This document shows, in pieces, positions 16,375-25,307 of a stretch of 33,076 nt of DNA; position 1 is the first letter of the stretch, and each line of letters begins with the position of its first letter. Position numbers and translations under genes: made by a program. The notes under the pieces are model-generated. The model saw only the letters and a list, made by a program, of their open reading frames with translations, ran no database searches and was not told the origin of the DNA. Source of the DNA: Aestuariicoccus sp032586235. Lineage in GTDB: Bacteria; Pseudomonadota; Alphaproteobacteria; Rhodobacterales; Rhodobacteraceae. The stretch is from the NCBI RefSeq assembly GCF_032586235.1, contig NZ_JAWHTD010000041.1, positions 1 through 33,076 on the forward strand, written 5' to 3'.

Positions 16375-16790
16375 AACGTTCACCACCTTTCGGCCGCGAG
16401 CATGGGGATTTCGGGCAGTGTGTAAAGCGGAGCTTTTCCAAGTTACTGATAATACTTAAAAGTTTTCGAAATCTAAGGCGGGAAACCGAACGCTGTTGGC
16501 ATAGGAGTGCGCGAATCGGCTTCATACGCGACGCTGTCTTCGCCGCCGGTTCCGGAGAGCATCGTCCCGATGGACCAGCGACCGACCATGCATTAACAAT
16601 CAACCCGGACCACCCAATGGGGGCTCTCCAACCTGACGAAGGAGGACTTCTTGTTCTTCTGACCAGCGCCTTGAGATGCCCCCCCTCCGACGGTTGCCGT
16701 GGGGAGACTTGCGGTCAAGTCAGTCATGGTCCGAATTAGCCTGTCTTCAGTCAATCATTGCATGACGGTTTTCGCGCTACTGCCGAACAA
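16375..16790. other. Divergent intergenic region
   Basis: About 520 bases separate the DUF3892-like gene from the universal stress protein gene, which diverge. An AT-rich block at 16440-16475 is a plausible promoter area for the minus-strand cluster, though I cannot fix -35 and -10 boxes. The FNR-like palindrome at 16794 serves the other side. No gene is supported here. Confidence 0.4.
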
Positions 16791-16793
16791 GCT

Positions 16794-16811
16794 TGATCTT
16801 GACCAAGATCA
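16794..16811. promoter_or_regulatory. Perfect palindrome containing overlapping FNR-type boxes
   Basis: TGATCTTG-AC-CAAGATCA is a perfect 8-bp inverted repeat with a 2-bp centre. On each strand it contains a near-match to the Crp/FNR consensus: TTGAC-CAAG-ATCAT from 16799, and TTGAT-CTTG-ACCAA from 16793. It lies about 90 bases upstream of the universal stress protein start. FNR/FixK-type control of such genes under oxygen limitation is common in alphaproteobacteria. Confidence 0.6.
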
Positions 16812-16897
16812 TATTCGAGGTCCCGCGGCCTTGCGAGACTAGGCGAAGGTGGGAATCCTTCATGGGTTATCCATAGACGAACCTAGGGAGTAACAAG

Positions 16898-17344
16898 ATG
16901 TATAGCCGAATTCTGATAGCCACGGATGGCTCTGAACTGGCAGGAAAGGCAATGGAACACGGGCTCCAACTTGCGAAATCCGTCGATGCCATCGCTGTCG
17001 TAGTGACTGTGACGGAGGCTTGGTCCGCGTTCGAGATGGCCAGCAATATCGAGAGCGGTAAACGCGATGCGGTGGAGGTCTATGAAGGAGCCGCCAGGAA
17101 CGCGGCTCAGTCCATTCTTGAAGATGCGGCCGCCCAAGCGGCATCGATGGGCGTGGCCTGCGAAACACGCCACGTCAACGACCAAAAACCTGCTGAGGGC
17201 ATTATGGACACCGCGACTCTTGAAGACTGCGATCTTATCGTCATGGCGTCACATGGCCGCCGCGGGATGCAGAAAATGCTTCTTGGGAGTCAGACTGCCG
17301 AGGTTATTGCTCTGAGCAAGACACCCGTTCTCGTACTGCGTTAG
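16898..17344 (+). CDS. Universal stress protein (UspA family)
   Basis: 148-aa cytoplasmic protein beginning MYSRILIATDGSELAGKA, the standard UspA start with the Asp of the nucleotide-binding fold. The C-terminal ATP-binding signature G-x2-G-x9-G-(S/T) is present in SHGRRGMQKMLLGSQT, so it is probably an ATP-binding Usp. Length is typical. AGGGAG precedes the ATG. It sits behind an FNR-like palindrome and 250 bases before a PfkB kinase gene in the same orientation. Usp and PfkB genes occur together in several anaerobic or dormancy regulons, which supports a low-oxygen role by inference. Confidence 0.93.
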   Translation: MYSRILIATDGSELAGKAMEHGLQLAKSVDAIAVVVTVTEAWSAFEMASNIESGKRDAVEVYEGAARNAAQSILEDAAAQAASMGVACETRHVNDQKPAEGIMDTATLEDCDLIVMASHGRRGMQKMLLGSQTAEVIALSKTPVLVLR

Positions 17345-17592
17345 GACCGATCAACTTTGGGCAGGAGACGTCAGGACAGCGTGCCGGCGCTCTCGTGCCG
17401 CCTATCCGTAAAAAGAGTATCAGATGACCCCTCCGATCCGTGTCAGACAGTGCCGAAACTTGCAGGCCTGAGTTTGGCCGGGCAACGATGGAGTTGTTGA
17501 ATTTACCCGGTCGTTTTGGTCCGCAGGCACCTTCAGGAATGGTGCGCGGGCCATCGTCCGAAGATGACCACTCAGATGCGGGAAGGTGTTAC

Positions 17593-18540
17593 GTGCCAGA
17601 GATCCTGACGATCACCCTCAAACCAGCCGTCGATTATGCAACCTCGACAGAACATGTGGAGGCTGGGCCCAAACTGTATTGCGGGACGCCGCGGGTTGAT
17701 CCGGGTGGCGGAGGTGTGAACGTCGCCCGAGCGATTGTAAGGTTGGGCGGTAGTGTCGAGGCGTTCGTCGTGGTTGGTGGACCAATGGGTGATCGCCTGT
17801 TGACACTTTTGGCGGCAGAAAACGTCCCAACCGTGGAATGCCGAGTTGCCGGAGAAACTGGTTACAGCTTAGCGGTTACCGATGCGGGGTCGGGCGAACA
17901 ATTTCGATTTTCCCTGCCGGGGGAATCGGTGAGTGAAACGGAAGCCCAGATAATACTCGACCGGATCTACAACACAGTCCAACGGGATGAATTCGTCGTA
18001 TTAAGTGGCGGCGTTGCCAATGGCCTTCCTGACAATTTTCCGCAAAAGGTGCAGGCCGCTGTTTCACAGCGCAATGGTCGTCTCATAGTCGACACCTCCA
18101 AGGCGCCACTGTTGCACCTGATCAAGTCTCCGTCAGCTCCTCTGGATGTTCTGCGGCTTGACCGAAGTGAAATCGAAAAAGCGGTCGATCGTCCGTTGCT
18201 ATCAATCGCGGAGAATCTTGCATACTCCAAACAGCTTGTTGAGCGCGGCGTTGCGCAGATTGTCGTTTGCGGCCACGGCTCAGAGGGGTCTGTCATGGTT
18301 GCGGGCGATCAAAAGTTTTTTTGCCATGCCCCTCAGGTGCCGGTACGCAGCAAGATTGGCGCAGGGGATGCGCTGGTTGGCGCCCTCACGCTGTCGCTTG
18401 CCAGGGGCGATGTGCCCGAGCAAGCCCTGAAATGGGGTGTGGCAGCTGCCGCCGCGACCGTCAGCACCGAAGGAACTGCGCTCTTCGAACTTGCTGATAC
18501 CGAAGCTTTGTTACCCCAATGTAGATTGGAGCGTTGCTAG
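17593..18540 (+). CDS. PfkB-family sugar kinase (phosphofructokinase-like)
   Basis: 315-aa ribokinase/PfkB-family kinase. It has the N-terminal ITLKPAVDYAT strand, signature 1 VDPGGGGVNVARAIVRLGG (35-53) and signature 2 KIGAGDALVGAL (254-265), with the catalytic Asp259. This matches the minor phosphofructokinase, 1-phosphofructokinase and tagatose-6-phosphate kinase branch, which phosphorylates a sugar phosphate with ATP. The canonical motif-1 Lys (GGKGVNVA) is replaced by Gly here. The start is GTG 17593, preceded by GGAAGG with six bases of spacing and aligned with the family N-terminus; the frame is open to 17440 without a better start. It follows the stress-protein gene and may share its low-oxygen control. 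Confidence 0.88.
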   Translation: MPEILTITLKPAVDYATSTEHVEAGPKLYCGTPRVDPGGGGVNVARAIVRLGGSVEAFVVVGGPMGDRLLTLLAAENVPTVECRVAGETGYSLAVTDAGSGEQFRFSLPGESVSETEAQIILDRIYNTVQRDEFVVLSGGVANGLPDNFPQKVQAAVSQRNGRLIVDTSKAPLLHLIKSPSAPLDVLRLDRSEIEKAVDRPLLSIAENLAYSKQLVERGVAQIVVCGHGSEGSVMVAGDQKFFCHAPQVPVRSKIGAGDALVGALTLSLARGDVPEQALKWGVAAAAATVSTEGTALFELADTEALLPQCRLERC

Positions 18541-18609
18541 GTCTGCAAGGGTGCTTCCATGTGTGGACCTACAGCGTCAATTGTTTGTCGTTGGCCAAGC
18601 GGCTGTTGG

Positions 18610-18699
18610 ATAAATGAGCGCGTTTTCCAGTGAATTTCCCCGCAGACCAACGATCAGCGGTGTAAAAAGGAACGCCTGGTTCGCAATCAGCCAGTTCAC
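18610..18699 (-). pseudogene. 90-bp fragment of the three-TM membrane-protein gene
   Basis: About 90 bases match 29707-29796, inside the membrane-protein gene at 29446-29892, with roughly eight mismatches and in the same orientation. It encodes part of the first helix region (NWLIANQAFLFTPLIVGLRG). It ends a few bases before the left end of the IS6 element at 18705, as expected if IS insertion and deletion removed the rest of a paralogue. Confidence 0.85.
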
Positions 18700-18704
18700 C
18701 CGAG

Positions 18705-19503
18705 GGCGCTGTCACTTTAACCGGTTGGCGATCGAGCAAGCTTGATTATATGGCCCTGCATGCGCCAATTCTCCTACTCCCGCCACCGGTTCCCGCCGGC
18801 GATCATCCAGCATGCTGTCTGGCTCTACTTCCGGTTTGCACTGAGCTATCGCGATGTCGAGGACATGCTTGCCGATCCGGGCATCGACGTTTCCTACGAG
18901 ACCGTTCGGCGATGGGCGCTGAAGTTCGGCCGCATCTACGCTCAGCAGATCCGCTGTCGCCGACCTCGGCCCTCCAATCGATGGCACCTGGATGAAGTCT
19001 TCCTCAAGATCGGTGGCAAGATCGTCTATCTCTGACATGCTTTCGATGACGAGGGCGAGGGTCTGGACATCCTGGCCCAATCCAAGCGGGACCGGAAAGC
19101 AGCCCGTAAATTGTTGCGGAAATCGCTGAAGCGGCAAGGCCATTTGCCTGATGAGATCGTGACGGACCGGCTTCGGTCCTACGGTGCTGCCTTGCGCGAG
19201 TTGAACCTGGCCGATCAGCACGTGACAGGCGGGCGGTCGAACAACCGGGCAGAGGTTTCACATCAGCCCACTCGACGCCGCGAGCGGCAGCAAATGAGGT
19301 TCAAGTCGCCCGGATCAGCTCAGCGCTTCCTGTCCGCGCACTCCGCCATCTCAAACCACTTCAACGTCCAACACCAGCTGATTTTTCGCCGCACACTGAA
19401 AATCCTTCGCGCCAGGGCCTCAGAGGAATGGCGGGAAATCGTGGCTGCCTGAGGACGAATTCGGAAGGTGCTGACGGCCACCCTGAGTTGCCGTGACAGT
19501 GCC
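18705..19503 (+). mobile_element. IS6-family insertion sequence, about 800 bp
   Basis: Ends GGCGCTGTCAC (18705-18715) and GTGACAGTGCC (19493-19503) are inverted repeats with one mismatch, and the length is typical for IS6. It contains a single transposase gene with one nonsense codon. The flanking octamers (CACCCGAG left, GCCGGGAT right) do not match, so there is no target duplication; this suggests recombination or adjacent deletion after insertion. Confidence 0.85.
18760..19452 (+). pseudogene. IS6-family DDE transposase with in-frame TGA
   Basis: Begins MRQFSYSRHRFPPAIIQHAV and keeps the catalytic triad context: Asp in WHLDEVFLKIGGK, Asp in IVTDRLRSYG, Glu in NNRAEVSHQPTRRRE. After IVYL a TGA (19033-19035) stands where relatives have Trp (YLWHAFDDEGE); the same frame then continues uninterrupted to 19452. 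One base change would restore it. Transposition would need readthrough or help from another IS6 copy, such as the element ending at base 77. Confidence 0.9.
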
Positions 19504-19535
19504 GCCGGGATTCATTCGTGGGCCGCTGGCGCGGC

Positions 19536-20138
19536 TCAGTTTAATGGGAGCTCCGTCCTCAGAATATTTGACCATTGCATATAGCCCGATGGTTCCAGAT
19601 GGATGCCGTCGGGTCGAAAATGCTGGCCGTAAGGCAGGTCATTGGCCCCCATGAGGCAACTGGCAACGTCAATAATGCGCGTTTTCGGATCGCTTCTGAC
19701 GTCTTCCGCGAGGATCTCGTTGTACCGTTTGTACTCGTCGATCCAGATCCAGCGCGCAGGCCCCGGAACCGGGGTAAGATACGTGATCTGCGCCTCGGGC
19801 GCTTTGGCGCGGATCGCTTGATGGAAGCGTTGCTGATCCGCCAGGGTTTCTTCCGCAGAAAGCCCGAACGCACCAATATCATTCGATCCGAAATAGATCA
19901 CAAATTCATGCGGAGCGATCACGTCGAGGATACGTTCAAGGTGGAATAACCCGCTCCTAAACGATCCGCCGCCGATGCCCGCGTTTATCAATCGTAACGA
20001 GCCAAGATCCTCGCACATCCTTTCCCAAAGGCGAACCGAAGAGGAACCATAAAAAAGGATCGGCCGATCAAGGGGTTCGCGCCATGTAATCCGATAGCGG
20101 ATCGCCTCGACCTCATCATGAAAAGTCGGAAATGTCAT
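19536..20138 (-). CDS. SGNH/GDSL-family hydrolase
   Basis: 200-aa putative esterase or lipase-like hydrolase with all four SGNH blocks: the serine in LFYGSSSVRLW (Ser32-34), Gly54 in NAGIGGGS, Asn86 in YFGSNDIG, and Asp177/His180 in RPDGIHLEPSG. There is no signal peptide, so it is probably cytoplasmic and acts on imported material, for example deacylating a sugar or peptide. ATG 20138 follows GGAGG and overlaps the end of the upstream ABC ATPase gene by 23 bases. It is the last gene of the importer operon, which points to processing of the transported substrate. Confidence 0.88.
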   Translation of the reverse strand: MTFPTFHDEVEAIRYRITWREPLDRPILFYGSSSVRLWERMCEDLGSLRLINAGIGGGSFRSGLFHLERILDVIAPHEFVIYFGSNDIGAFGLSAEETLADQQRFHQAIRAKAPEAQITYLTPVPGPARWIWIDEYKRYNEILAEDVRSDPKTRIIDVASCLMGANDLPYGQHFRPDGIHLEPSGYMQWSNILRTELPLN

Positions 20139-21132
20139 TTGGCCCTCCATTCAGGTTTGTTCTTGGCTCTTGATTGAGCGAGGTGCCTTCCAAAGGGAAA
20201 TGGCATGCGACCAGCCCCGCCCTGGTCGCAGAAAGTTCAGGTCTCGTCCGAGCGCAAAGCTCCTGCGCGTTGGGGCATCGCGCTCGAAACGCGCAGCCCG
20301 ACGGCAAGTCAAAGGGACTTGGAGTTTCCCCTTTTATCAGCTCTCGCCGATGCCGTCGGACGGGCGTGAAGCGCGGCACAGAGTCCAGCAGCGCATGTGT
20401 GTACGGATGACTGGGTTTTGACAAAATCGACTCTGTCGAACCTGTTTCGACAATCCGCCCCAGATACATCACCGCGATGCGCTGGCTGATATGTTCCACC
20501 ACAGAGATGTCGTGAGAGACGAAAATCAGCCCGAGGCCCATCTCGGCCTGCAATTCGCGAAGCAAATTCAACACCTGCGCCTGAATGGAAACGTCCAGAG
20601 CTGAAACGGGCTCATCAGCGATGACCACTTTCGGCCTGAGCGCCAAAGCCCGGGACAGCGCCAGCCGCTGTCGCTGCCCGCCCGACAGTTCGTGCGGAAA
20701 CCGCGAGGCGTGCTGCGGTCCAAGCCCAACGCGGGAAAGGAGCCAGTTTACCCGCTCATTCCGCTCCGCCATTGTGCCACGTCGGAAATTGTCCAATGGC
20801 TCACGGACGATTGATCGGGCGGTCAGTCTCGGGTTGATCGAGGCGTAGGGATCCTGAAACACCATCGCAACGGATTGCCGAAACCCGCGCAATTTGCCTT
20901 CGGGCGCATGCGTGACATCGGCACCCTCAAATTCGATCTGCCCGCTCGTTGGCTCGTCAAGCCGGATCAGCAGGCGCGCCAGCGTCGACTTTCCGCAGCC
21001 GGACTCGCCGACAATCGCCAGCGTTTCGCCAGCCGCGAGCTCTACATCGACGTGACTGACCGCATGTAATTTCCGCCCCTTATCCGTGATGAATGTTTTG
21101 GACGCCGCCTGCGCCGCCAGCAATGCGGTCAT
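20116..21132 (-). CDS. Dpp/Opp-type ABC importer ATPase, second subunit (DppF-like)
   Basis: 338-aa cytoplasmic ATPase of the peptide/nickel/oligosaccharide importer family. It has Walker A GESGCGKST (42-50), signature LSGGQRQR (149-156), Walker B VVIADEP (169-175) and the C-terminal oligopeptide-transporter extension with cysteines (CAFRARCPNAQELC). ATG 21132 overlaps the preceding ATPase stop in an ATGA, with AAGGA nine bases upstream. It forms a heterodimeric motor with the DppD-like subunit. Substrate specificity cannot be read from the ATPase. Confidence 0.92.
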   Translation of the reverse strand: MTALLAAQAASKTFITDKGRKLHAVSHVDVELAAGETLAIVGESGCGKSTLARLLIRLDEPTSGQIEFEGADVTHAPEGKLRGFRQSVAMVFQDPYASINPRLTARSIVREPLDNFRRGTMAERNERVNWLLSRVGLGPQHASRFPHELSGGQRQRLALSRALALRPKVVIADEPVSALDVSIQAQVLNLLRELQAEMGLGLIFVSHDISVVEHISQRIAVMYLGRIVETGSTESILSKPSHPYTHALLDSVPRFTPVRRHRRELIKGETPSPFDLPSGCAFRARCPNAQELCARTRPELSATRAGLVACHFPLEGTSLNQEPRTNLNGGPNDISDFS

Positions 21133-22112
21133 GGTGTCGGTTCCTTGATTGCCCGGATGGATTGGTGATGGATGCAACGCGTCATATGACTTGGGCCGAC
21201 TTCGATGGTAGCGATTTTCTGTACAGTGCAAGCACCGGTAGCGGCGAAGCATCGGGGGGCAAACTGGCAACCCGGCGGGCGCGCATCGAGGTGCGGAACG
21301 GTACCGGGTATTTCTGTAAGACGGTCGCTCTTGTTACCAAGTTGCGGCTTGGCCCCCATCAGACCGACCGTATAGGCATGAGCAGGCGACGATAGCACTT
21401 GATCCGCACTGCCCTTTTCAACGATTTCGCCCGCATACATGACAGCAACGTCATCCGCGATTTCGCCCACAACGCCCAGATCATGGGTAATGAACAGCAC
21501 GCCTGTTCCCAGGTCATCCTTCAGTTCGTCGATCAGGCTGAGGATTTGCGCCTGGATCGTGACGTCGAGCGCGGTCGTTGGCTCATCGGCAATGAGCAAT
21601 TTGGGCCTGCATGCCAAAGCCATGGCGATCATGACGCGCTGGCGCATTCCACCGGAAAGCTCATGCGGATAGGCCGAGACACGGGCGCGAGCCTCGGGAA
21701 TACGCACCATGTCGAGCGCTTCCAGCACCCGTTTTCTGACGTCGGAATGCGACAAATCCGTATGGCGACGCAGGGCCTCGCCGATCTGGTTGCCAATAGT
21801 GAAGGCGGGATTGAGCGAACTCATCGGGTCCTGAAAAATCATGGCAATATCGCCGCCGCGCAATTTCTGAAGCCCCCTTCCCTTGAGGCCGGAAATGTCT
21901 TTCCCGTTGAAGTGAATTTTCGCCGCGCAGGTTTTCGCGCGGGTCGGAAGCAGCTTCAGAAGGCTCATCGCCGTCACGGACTTTCCCGACCCCGACTCCC
22001 CGACAACGCAAAGCGTTTGTCCGGCCTCCAACCGCAGGGAAACATTGCGGACAACATTGGTCCGCCCGAACGAAATATTCAGATCCTGAATTTCGAGTAG
22101 CGGATGCTTCAT
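21129..22112 (-). CDS. Dpp/Opp-type ABC importer ATPase, first subunit (DppD-like)
   Basis: 327-aa ATPase with Walker A GESGSGKS (38-45), signature LSGGMRQR (152-159), Walker B LLIADEP (172-178) and the oligopeptide-transporter C-terminal Cys-containing extension (GCQFAPRCFAATGAC). ATG 22112 has GGAGGG nine bases upstream and lies four bases after the permease stop. The frame is open to 22178 but that part overlaps the permease gene. It is partner to the DppF-like ATPase in a tightly packed operon. Confidence 0.92.
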   Translation of the reverse strand: MKHPLLEIQDLNISFGRTNVVRNVSLRLEAGQTLCVVGESGSGKSVTAMSLLKLLPTRAKTCAAKIHFNGKDISGLKGRGLQKLRGGDIAMIFQDPMSSLNPAFTIGNQIGEALRRHTDLSHSDVRKRVLEALDMVRIPEARARVSAYPHELSGGMRQRVMIAMALACRPKLLIADEPTTALDVTIQAQILSLIDELKDDLGTGVLFITHDLGVVGEIADDVAVMYAGEIVEKGSADQVLSSPAHAYTVGLMGAKPQLGNKSDRLTEIPGTVPHLDARPPGCQFAPRCFAATGACTVQKIATIEVGPSHMTRCIHHQSIRAIKEPTP

Positions 22113-22116
22113 CGGC

Positions 22117-23016
22117 TCAATCCCTCCGAACGCGAAGCCGGGGATCCAACCGTTCCCGAAGCGCATCGCCAAGCACATTCACGCAGAGAACGAGGATCGT
22201 CAGCGCCCCTCCAGGGATCATGATGACCCAAGGAGCGATCTGAAACATGAAGCGCCCTTCTGCGATCATCGCGCCCCAGCTGGGAATGCTGGGCGGCATG
22301 CCTGCGCCCAGAAAACTGAGGATCGCCTCGATCAAGATGGCTGAAGCAAAGACATAGGTCGCCTGCACGGTCACCGGCCCGATGGTATTGGGCAAAATAT
22401 GCAATCCGAGGATCTTCCAAGTAGGAGTTCCGATCGTGCGCGCCGCGTCGATGAATGGAAGCCCTTTGACGTTCACAACCGTGCTGCGCACGACGCGCGC
22501 CATGCGCGGCGTATCATTGACAACAATGGCCACGACCACGGTCCAAAACCCAGCCCCCCAGAGCGCGACGAGCGCAATCGCCAGGAGCAAGCTTGGGATC
22601 GCCATCATGCCGTCCATCAGGCGCATCAAGGTCAGTTCACCCCAGCGGAAGTATCCGCCGAACAAACCGATTGTTACGCCCAGAACGACCGTCAATGCCG
22701 CAACCGTCAGACCGATCGTCATCGAAGTGCGCGTCCCCACAAGTACCATCAGTATGATTTCCCGACCCAAGTGATCGGTACCGAAAAGATGATCCGAAGA
22801 TGGCGGCTTCAATCTCAGAAGCGGGTTGATCGACGTCGCATCGCTGATGACCGCAGGCGCGATAAAGGCGACGATCAGGAAGATCACGAATGTGATCAGA
22901 GCTATTGCGGTGTAGGGCGTGGCCGCGAGATCTTTCACAACACCCAAGGCGGCTCCGATCGAGCGGCGGATCCCCGACTGCCTTTCGACGGCCTCGAACA
23001 GATTGGCGTCAGTCAT
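22117..23016 (-). CDS. Dpp/Opp-type ABC importer permease, DppC-like
   Basis: 299-aa inner-membrane permease with an N-terminal helix (about residues 35-55), a periplasmic segment typical of the family (HLFGTDHLGREI), and four to five further helices. The inner-membrane EAA loop is visible (FIDAARTIGTPTWKILGLHI), which docks to the ATPases. The start ATG 23016 lies three bases after the DppB-like stop. It forms the channel heterodimer with the DppB-like subunit. Confidence 0.92.
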   Translation of the reverse strand: MTDANLFEAVERQSGIRRSIGAALGVVKDLAATPYTAIALITFVIFLIVAFIAPAVISDATSINPLLRLKPPSSDHLFGTDHLGREIILMVLVGTRTSMTIGLTVAALTVVLGVTIGLFGGYFRWGELTLMRLMDGMMAIPSLLLAIALVALWGAGFWTVVVAIVVNDTPRMARVVRSTVVNVKGLPFIDAARTIGTPTWKILGLHILPNTIGPVTVQATYVFASAILIEAILSFLGAGMPPSIPSWGAMIAEGRFMFQIAPWVIMIPGGALTILVLCVNVLGDALRERLDPRLRVRRD

Positions 23017-23019
23017 CGC

Positions 23020-23973
23020 CTACTTCCTCAACCTTGGGTCAAACAGAACATAGGAGAGATCGACCACAAGATTCACGACAACCAGCAGGGCGATGAAGAA
23101 GATCATGACGCCTTGCACGACGGGGAAATCCCGCTGCAGAACTGCGTCCACGGTCAGCCGGCCCAAGCCGGGCAGATTGAAAACCGACTCGGTCACAACG
23201 ACACCGGAAATCGTTACCGCAACGCCAAGTCCGATAACCGTGGTAATCGGAATACCCGCATTGATCAGGGCGTGTTTGCCAACAACGACCAACTCCCCGA
23301 GGCCCTTTGCGCGCGCGGTTCGGATGTAGTCTTCCTGAAGGATTTCAATGATGGCCGCGCGGGTGACGCGCGAAACAAGGGCCCAAAAGATCACAGCAAG
23401 TGTCAGGCTGGGACCCACCAAGGAATGCAAAGAGGCCAACAGGCCTTCGGATACCGGCGTGTAGCCCTGCACCGGTATCCAGCGCAGCTTCAGCGCAAGG
23501 AAATAGACGACGATATAGCCGATCAGGAAGGGAGGGATTGAGAATGCCAGCCCCGAAAGCAGGCTGATCGCGCGATCAAACGGGCGTCCCATCAGCCAGC
23601 CCGCAAGCACCCCTGTCGGGACCGCGATAATGACCGTTGCAACAAGCGCGGTCGCGGTCAGCATCAGCGTGACTTCGAGCCTTTGCCCGATCAAAGTCGT
23701 CACATCCTGTCCGGAGAAAATCGATTGGCCGAGGTCCAATCGCAAAAGATCACCAAACCAGATTGCAAAACGCTCCCATAGTGGCGCATCCAAATTCATC
23801 TGCCTGCGAATGCTCGCCAGTTGCTCAGGCGTCGCATTGTCACCCGCCATGAGCGCGGCCGGATCACCCGGAGCGATATGAATCATCATGAAAACAAAGG
23901 CGGTTCCGATGATGACGATGGGGATCGCGGTGATCAGCCGCCACGCAATATACCTTAACAAGACAGCCCCCAT
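23020..23973 (-). CDS. Dpp/Opp-type ABC importer permease, DppB-like
   Basis: 317-aa inner-membrane permease and first gene of the operon. It has the typical N-terminal helix (LITAIPIVIIGTAFVFMMIH), the periplasmic MNLDAPLWERF segment, six predicted helices and an EAA loop (YIRTARAKGLGELVVVGKHA). The conserved C-terminus ends YVLFDPRLRK. The gene diverges from a LacI-type regulator with a 270-base AT-rich control region containing an ATCAAATGAT motif. Confidence 0.92.
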   Translation of the reverse strand: MGAVLLRYIAWRLITAIPIVIIGTAFVFMMIHIAPGDPAALMAGDNATPEQLASIRRQMNLDAPLWERFAIWFGDLLRLDLGQSIFSGQDVTTLIGQRLEVTLMLTATALVATVIIAVPTGVLAGWLMGRPFDRAISLLSGLAFSIPPFLIGYIVVYFLALKLRWIPVQGYTPVSEGLLASLHSLVGPSLTLAVIFWALVSRVTRAAIIEILQEDYIRTARAKGLGELVVVGKHALINAGIPITTVIGLGVAVTISGVVVTESVFNLPGLGRLTVDAVLQRDFPVVQGVMIFFIALLVVVNLVVDLSYVLFDPRLRK

Positions 23974-24104
23974 GCATGAGCCGAAAAGGGAAAGCAGGTG
24001 TGAATGAGTGCCGAAATTTGAAGCATGGTTATGGCCTGCGCATTTTGGGCGATCGAAAGCCGCAGAGGTCAGCTACAGCGTAGTTTCACCATCAAAATTA
24101 GTCA

Positions 24105-24114
24105 ATCAAATGAT
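24105..24114. promoter_or_regulatory. Candidate operator of the LacI-type regulator (importer side)
   Basis: ATCAAATGAT, a dyad ATCA-AA-TGAT, lies in the divergent region between dppB-like and lacI-like genes. The identical decamer occurs at 25311-25320 upstream of the binding-protein gene. A related AAAATGATT occurs on both sides too (24171-24179 and 25356-25364). Shared motifs in the two control regions flanking the regulator suggest its binding site. Confidence 0.5.
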
Positions 24115-24243
24115 CTTCACATTGGCGCCTTCGGCATCATTAAAACCTAGATGACTGAAATTAATCTATAAAAATGATTGCAATTTCCCTCATTTGTGCT
24201 CTTTGTTAGAGGTCTTGTCGAAAAATCAAAATGGTGATGTGCC

Positions 24244-25287
24244 ATGGCCAGAAAGCTTCCCCCGATTCCCGAGATCGCCAAACTGGCCGATGTGAGCACT
24301 GCGACGGTCGATCGCGTCCTCAATCACAGGCCGGGCGTTCGCGAGAAGACACGGCTGAAGGTCGAACAGGCTGTCGAAACCCTCCTGGGCGGGGAAAGCG
24401 GCAACTCAAGGCCCGCGATGAGGGCTGCATCTACCCGCATCGCTTTCCTCGTCAACTCGTCAAAGTTTTTTAGCGCGGATATTTCCGCCCTCGTCGAGGA
24501 AGTGGCGAAGGAAATCGGCCTATCACCCTCCCCCAGCATACACACCCACTCATTTGAAGACCCTACGGACTTGGGCGACCGCTTGCTTGAGGTCGCAGCG
24601 GGCGTTGAGGGCGTGGTCCTCATTGGGCGCTCTTCCTTCGGCGTAAATGCAGCGATTGATCGCCTTGCCGCCGAGGGCAAGCCCGTCGTCGGCGCAACAA
24701 CCGATTTTCCGGAGGCCCGCCGAACCTGCTATGTCGGCATGGATCAAAAGGCGGCAGGACGTTTGGCGGGACGCCTGCTGGGAGAAATGCTCCGCGACGA
24801 ACGCGGGTCAATTCTCATGCATATTGGCCGCCGGTCCCGAACGGAAGATGATCGCGAAATCGGCTTCCGCTCCTTTCTGCGCGAGCACTTTCCGGAGATC
24901 GAACTGCGTGAGATCTTCAACAAATCCGCGACGGACGAAGAAGCCGGGGCGCTTCTGGACGGCGCAATGGATCGCCCTACTGACATTCCGGGTGCAATTT
25001 TCACAACGGGTGGTGGGCTCCATGGCCTCGCCAGCCGCCTAAAGCTACATCAGGCCACCGGCGGAACCCGCCCCTTCCTTCTGGGGTACGAACTTCTGCC
25101 CTGGTCGGAAAGATTGCTCCGCCAAGGCGATGTCGACTGCCTGATCGCCACAAACGCAAAATCCGTCATCAGGGACGCGCTCCATTCCGTGATTGATGTC
25201 GTGGCTCACGGAAAAGAGGTATCTGACAAGATCTATGCGCCATATCTGATTTTTCCCGAGAATCTAAGCTGCCTCGACTGGAGCTGA
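24244..25287 (+). CDS. LacI-family transcriptional regulator
   Basis: 347-aa regulator. The N-terminal helix-turn-helix and hinge (IPEIAKLADVSTATVDRVLN, about residues 7-26) are followed by a periplasmic-binding-protein-like effector domain (ARRTCYVGMDQKAAGRLAGR and so on). LacI-family regulators usually sense sugars or related small molecules. It is divergent from the importer operon and 223 bases upstream of the binding-protein gene, so it very probably controls both. ATG 24244 is used since the HTH begins directly after it, though the Shine-Dalgarno is weak. A LacI-type partner hints that this Dpp-type importer may carry a sugar derivative rather than a peptide (inference). Confidence 0.92.
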   Translation: MARKLPPIPEIAKLADVSTATVDRVLNHRPGVREKTRLKVEQAVETLLGGESGNSRPAMRAASTRIAFLVNSSKFFSADISALVEEVAKEIGLSPSPSIHTHSFEDPTDLGDRLLEVAAGVEGVVLIGRSSFGVNAAIDRLAAEGKPVVGATTDFPEARRTCYVGMDQKAAGRLAGRLLGEMLRDERGSILMHIGRRSRTEDDREIGFRSFLREHFPEIELREIFNKSATDEEAGALLDGAMDRPTDIPGAIFTTGGGLHGLASRLKLHQATGGTRPFLLGYELLPWSERLLRQGDVDCLIATNAKSVIRDALHSVIDVVAHGKEVSDKIYAPYLIFPENLSCLDWS

Positions 25288-25307
25288 CGCGGATCATGTT
25301 CGCAAAA

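Noticed and set aside
18712..19221. 169-codon frame antisense to the IS6 transposase
   Set aside because: Shadow of the transposase frame, which has the catalytic residues and terminal repeats.
22399..23541. 380-codon frame antisense to the permease genes
   Set aside because: Rich in Arg, Asp, Gln and His, as expected from the complement of hydrophobic codons; no start signal or family match.
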